From Clostridia bacterium (GTDB lineage: Bacteria > Bacillota > Clostridia > Oscillospirales > Acutalibacteraceae), in assembly GCA_017465465.1 (NCBI GenBank), contig JAFTWE010000039.1, positions 1 to 64,000 on the forward strand: DNA of 64,000 nucleotides. Direction: 5' to 3'. Under the pieces are notes generated by a model that was not told where the DNA came from, did no database searches, and worked only from the letters and a program-made list of their open reading frames with translations. Position numbers and translations under genes: made by a program. Positions within the stretch are counted from its first letter, which is position 1. Every line of letters starts with the position of its first letter. Below are positions 61,653 through 64,000 of this stretch, piece by piece.

Positions 61653-63077
61653 ATGAAAGTTTTATATGCTGCAAGTGAAGCTCTGCCCTTTATGGCCAGC
61701 GGCGGTCTTGGTGATGTGGCAGGCTCACTTCCCCAGGCTTTAAGAAAAAGACTTATCGGCTGCAGAATCGTAATGCCCCTCTATGACACCATTAAGCAGG
61801 AGCTTAAGGACACAATGAAGTTTGTGACCCACATTTCAGTTCCCGTTTCGTGGCGCAGGCAGTATTGCGGAATTTTTGAAGCGAAGGTAGGCGGAGTTAT
61901 CTACTATTTGCTTGACAATCAGTATTATTTTAAGAGAGACACAATCTACGGTCAGTATGACGATGCAGAAAGATTTGCTTTCTTCTCAAGAGCTGTGCTT
62001 GAAATTCTGCCCCATATCGGCTTTAAGCCCGATATCATTCACTGCAATGACTGGCAGACTGCTCTTACCCCCGTTTATTATTCAACAATGTATGCCGACA
62101 AGCCCGGCTATGAAAACATCAAAACAGCTCTTACCATTCACAACATTCAGTATCAGGGTGTTTACGGCAAAGAGATTCTTACCGATGTTTTAGGCTTTGG
62201 CGAGGAGCATTTTTCACTCCTTGAATACGACGGATGCGTAAACTTTATGAAAGGCGGCATTGAGTGCGCCAATAAGGTTACAACCGTAAGCCCCTCTTAT
62301 GCAAATGAAATTCTTGACCCGTGGTATTCACACGGCCTTGATGCAATTTTGCACGAGAGAAAGTATAAGCTTCAGGGTATTCTCAACGGCATTGATGTTG
62401 AAAATTATAACCCTGAAACAGACGAAAGAATTTTCAAAAATTATTCTGCCGCAAAGCCTCAGAATAAGAAGAAAAACAAGGCGGCTCTTCAGGAGCTTAT
62501 GGGTCTTCCTCAGCGTGACGATGTTCCCATTATTTCAATGGTTACACGCCTTGTTTCTCACAAGGGTCTTGACCTTGTTAAGGCTGTTGCCGACGAGCTT
62601 CTTTCCACAAGCGATGTTCAGCTTGTTATTCTCGGCTCAGGTGACTGGCAGTATGAAAACTTCTTCAAAGAGCTTGCCTCACGCCACAGCGGCAAGGTTG
62701 GCTTGTGGATAGGCTTTGTGCCTGACCTTGCTCAGAAAATTTATGCAGGCAGTGACATTTTCCTTATGCCTTCTAAGAGTGAGCCCTGCGGTCTTTCACA
62801 GATGGTAGCCCTCAGATACGGCACCGTTCCCATTGTTAGAGAAACAGGCGGTCTTCGCGACTCAATTAAAGACAGCGGTGACGGCGAAGGTAACGGCTTT
62901 ACCTTTGCTAACTATAACGCTCACGAAATGCTTTATACAATCCGCCGTGCCCTTGAGGGTTACGCCAATAAGGACGGCTGGAAGATGCTGGTTCAGCGCG
63001 CTCTTGAAAGTGACTTCAGCTGGGGCCGCTCAGCAAATGAGTATATCAGAATGTATAAGGCTATGCTTAAAGAATAA
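61653..63077 (+). CDS. glgA: Glycogen synthase (ADP-glucose type, GT5)
   Basis: 474 residues. GT-B fold: KVLYAASEALPFMASGGLGDVAGSLPQAL at the start, IHCNDWQTALTPVY in the acceptor region, SMVTRLVSHKGLDLV and PSKSEPCGLSQMVALRYGTVPIVRETGGLRDSI at the C-terminal site. The usual Lys of KxGGL is replaced (MASGGL, Ala/Ser), as in some clostridial enzymes. It builds alpha-1,4 glucan from ADP-glucose. Starts 9 bp after glgD with AAGGTGAT. Confidence 0.96.
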   Translation: MKVLYAASEALPFMASGGLGDVAGSLPQALRKRLIGCRIVMPLYDTIKQELKDTMKFVTHISVPVSWRRQYCGIFEAKVGGVIYYLLDNQYYFKRDTIYGQYDDAERFAFFSRAVLEILPHIGFKPDIIHCNDWQTALTPVYYSTMYADKPGYENIKTALTIHNIQYQGVYGKEILTDVLGFGEEHFSLLEYDGCVNFMKGGIECANKVTTVSPSYANEILDPWYSHGLDAILHERKYKLQGILNGIDVENYNPETDERIFKNYSAAKPQNKKKNKAALQELMGLPQRDDVPIISMVTRLVSHKGLDLVKAVADELLSTSDVQLVILGSGDWQYENFFKELASRHSGKVGLWIGFVPDLAQKIYAGSDIFLMPSKSEPCGLSQMVALRYGTVPIVRETGGLRDSIKDSGDGEGNGFTFANYNAHEMLYTIRRALEGYANKDGWKMLVQRALESDFSWGRSANEYIRMYKAMLKE

Positions 63078-63097
63078 TCTTAAAATCCAACGGAATT

Positions 63098-63125
63098 AAA
63101 ACGGAAGGCTTCGGTCTTCCGTTTT
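63098..63125 (+). terminator. Hairpin between glgA and the histidine phosphatase gene
   Basis: AAAACGGAAG (63098-63107) pairs with CTTCCGTTTT (63116-63125). The T tract is short and runs straight into GGAGG of the next gene, so some readthrough is likely. Confidence 0.6.
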
Positions 63126-63135
63126 GGAGGTTTAA

Positions 63136-63828
63136 ATGAAATCCTATTATATTTATCTCATCCGTCACGGCTTGACGGAAGGCAACACTCTGGGTAAGTA
63201 TATCGGTCACACAGACGAATCCCTTTCTCAGGAGGGAATTGCCCAGATTGAAAGAATGAAAAAAGATTATGATTACCCGTCAGCACCCGTTATTTTTTCA
63301 AGCCCTCTTAAAAGGTGCATTGAAACATCAAAGCTCATTTACCCTGCGGTTACTCCCATTGAGCTTGACGGACTTATTGAGTGCAACTTCGGTGAATTTG
63401 AAGATAAAACTGCCGCAGAATTAGAGGAGCATCCCGTTTTTCCTGACTGGCTTGCAGGCAAGCAGGGTGTTGCCCCTCCCTTTGGTGAAAGCAATGAAGA
63501 ATTTGCAAAAAGAATTGCTGAAACCTTTGTTAAAATTGTTGACGGTCTTATTAAAACAGGCACACGCCATTGCGCTGTTATCACCCATTCAGGTGTTATG
63601 AGTGCGTTGCTTGCATTTTTTGGCTTGCCCGAAGCTCCTATGCACGAGTGGACTGTTCCCGGCGGCTGCGGTTATGAAATCAGGGTAACTCCCTCTCTCT
63701 GGTCCCAGGCAAGAAAGGTTGAGGTAACCGCTCAGCTTCCTTACATCCCCGGTGAAAAGGATGACGGCTATGTTTCTGCCGACGATTTTGATGCAGACTT
63801 CAATGTGGAGGATTATCTCTACGATTGA
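63136..63828 (+). CDS. Histidine phosphatase family protein
   Basis: 230 residues. The catalytic loop LIRHGLTEGN carries His11 (phosphate acceptor), with SSPLKRCIETS, the acid Glu at about 82 in IECNFGEFEDK, and THSGVMSA with the second His. This is the phosphoglycerate-mutase/CobC type of small phosphatase. The last about 40 residues are an acidic tail. It sits after glgA separated by a hairpin; a role in sugar phosphate or cofactor turnover is possible, not proven. Confidence 0.9.
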   Translation: MKSYYIYLIRHGLTEGNTLGKYIGHTDESLSQEGIAQIERMKKDYDYPSAPVIFSSPLKRCIETSKLIYPAVTPIELDGLIECNFGEFEDKTAAELEEHPVFPDWLAGKQGVAPPFGESNEEFAKRIAETFVKIVDGLIKTGTRHCAVITHSGVMSALLAFFGLPEAPMHEWTVPGGCGYEIRVTPSLWSQARKVEVTAQLPYIPGEKDDGYVSADDFDADFNVEDYLYD

Positions 63829-63853
63829 CAGGTGAACTGAAACCATATATAAT
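63825..63853 (+). promoter_or_regulatory. Consensus promoter overlapping the phosphatase stop codon
   Basis: TTGACA (63825-63830), 17-bp spacer, TATAAT (63848-63853). The -35 box includes the TGA stop of the preceding gene; the next start is 43 bp beyond the -10. Confidence 0.85.
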
Positions 63854-63895
63854 ACATTTACCAATTTTTGAAATGGAAGGAACAGGATAAATTCA

Positions 63896-64000
63896 ATGAA
63901 AAAATACAACAGATGCGTTACCGTTGAGCCCTTTGAGCAGTTTTCAAGAACGGTTTATACAACCGAGCAGGGTCTCCCGTCAGACAGAGCAACCTCCCTT
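63896..64000 (+). CDS. N-terminal fragment of a further protein, possibly sensor-propeller type
   Basis: 35 codons run to the window edge, starting with ATG at 63896 (GGAAGG-AACAGGA upstream) and containing FSRTVYTTEQGLPSDRATSL. TEQGLPS-x-R-x-x-SL recalls the repeated motif of two-component-regulator propeller domains, but the stretch is too short to be sure, and there is no signal peptide in the visible part. The strong promoter implies a new transcript. Confidence 0.5.
   Translation, partial: MKKYNRCVTVEPFEQFSRTVYTTEQGLPSDRATSL

Overview
The window looks like chromosomal DNA of a gut-type Clostridia bacterium, most like Oscillospirales/Ruminococcaceae. The base composition is moderately low in G+C, genes have strong Shine-Dalgarno sites and textbook sigma-A promoters, and several family-level markers agree: a paired glgC/glgD ADP-glucose pyrophosphorylase, MecA, PadR with DUF2812, a dockerin-bearing cysteine protease, a domain-swapped GH3 glucosidase and a very large secreted InlB-type repeat protein. 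The assignment is inference. No rRNA, tRNA, CRISPR array, transposase or phage gene was seen.

Layout. 1-10.6 kb: 3' part of one giant secreted repeat protein. 10.7-18 kb: a cytosolic phosphoesterase, a membrane-anchored parvulin foldase, a PadR/DUF2812 pair with two matching operators, and a secreted alpha/beta-hydrolase-like protein. 18-22.2 kb: a four-gene polysaccharide export unit (ABC permease, Wzt-like ATPase, GT-D and GT2 glycosyltransferases). 22.3-26.5 kb: a flavin reductase behind a perfect palindrome, a zinc-ribbon membrane protein, a foldase-like lipoprotein, and two base-excision repair genes (ogg and nth) on either side of a DnaA-box-like cluster. 26.5-35.8 kb: a propeller lipoprotein, GH3 glucosidase, an acyltransferase with a duplicated gene scar beside it, a DUF1796 protein and a GH106-like rhamnosidase. 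35.8-39.3 kb: an MBOAT/SGNH O-acylation pair and a membrane protein. 39.3-46 kb: a probable seven-gene minus-strand operon joining Rnf-like D, E and A subunits to a small membrane protein, a GH13 enzyme, an LCP-like protein and a transglutaminase. 46-56 kb: mecA, rpe, phosphoesterases, a DacF-type carboxypeptidase, a DMT transporter, a possible pyrophosphatase-like/NUDIX fusion, a small export protein, pyrophosphatase and the dockerin protease. 57.4-63.1 kb: glgBCDA, followed by a histidine phosphatase and the start of a further gene.

How it fits together. The theme is carbohydrate handling and the cell surface: intake or breakdown of glycans (GH3, GH106-like, GH13), glycogen storage (glgBCDA), surface polymer export and acylation, peptidoglycan trimming and secreted-protein folding. 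The most unusual parts are the Rnf D-E-A module without rnfC, rnfG or rnfB and with some altered cysteine positions, the DnaA-box-like cluster between repair genes, the DUF1796 insertion scar, and the repetitive palindromic elements near 50.6-50.9 and 52.2-52.4 kb. All family calls were made by eye from the translated sequence; no database search was run.
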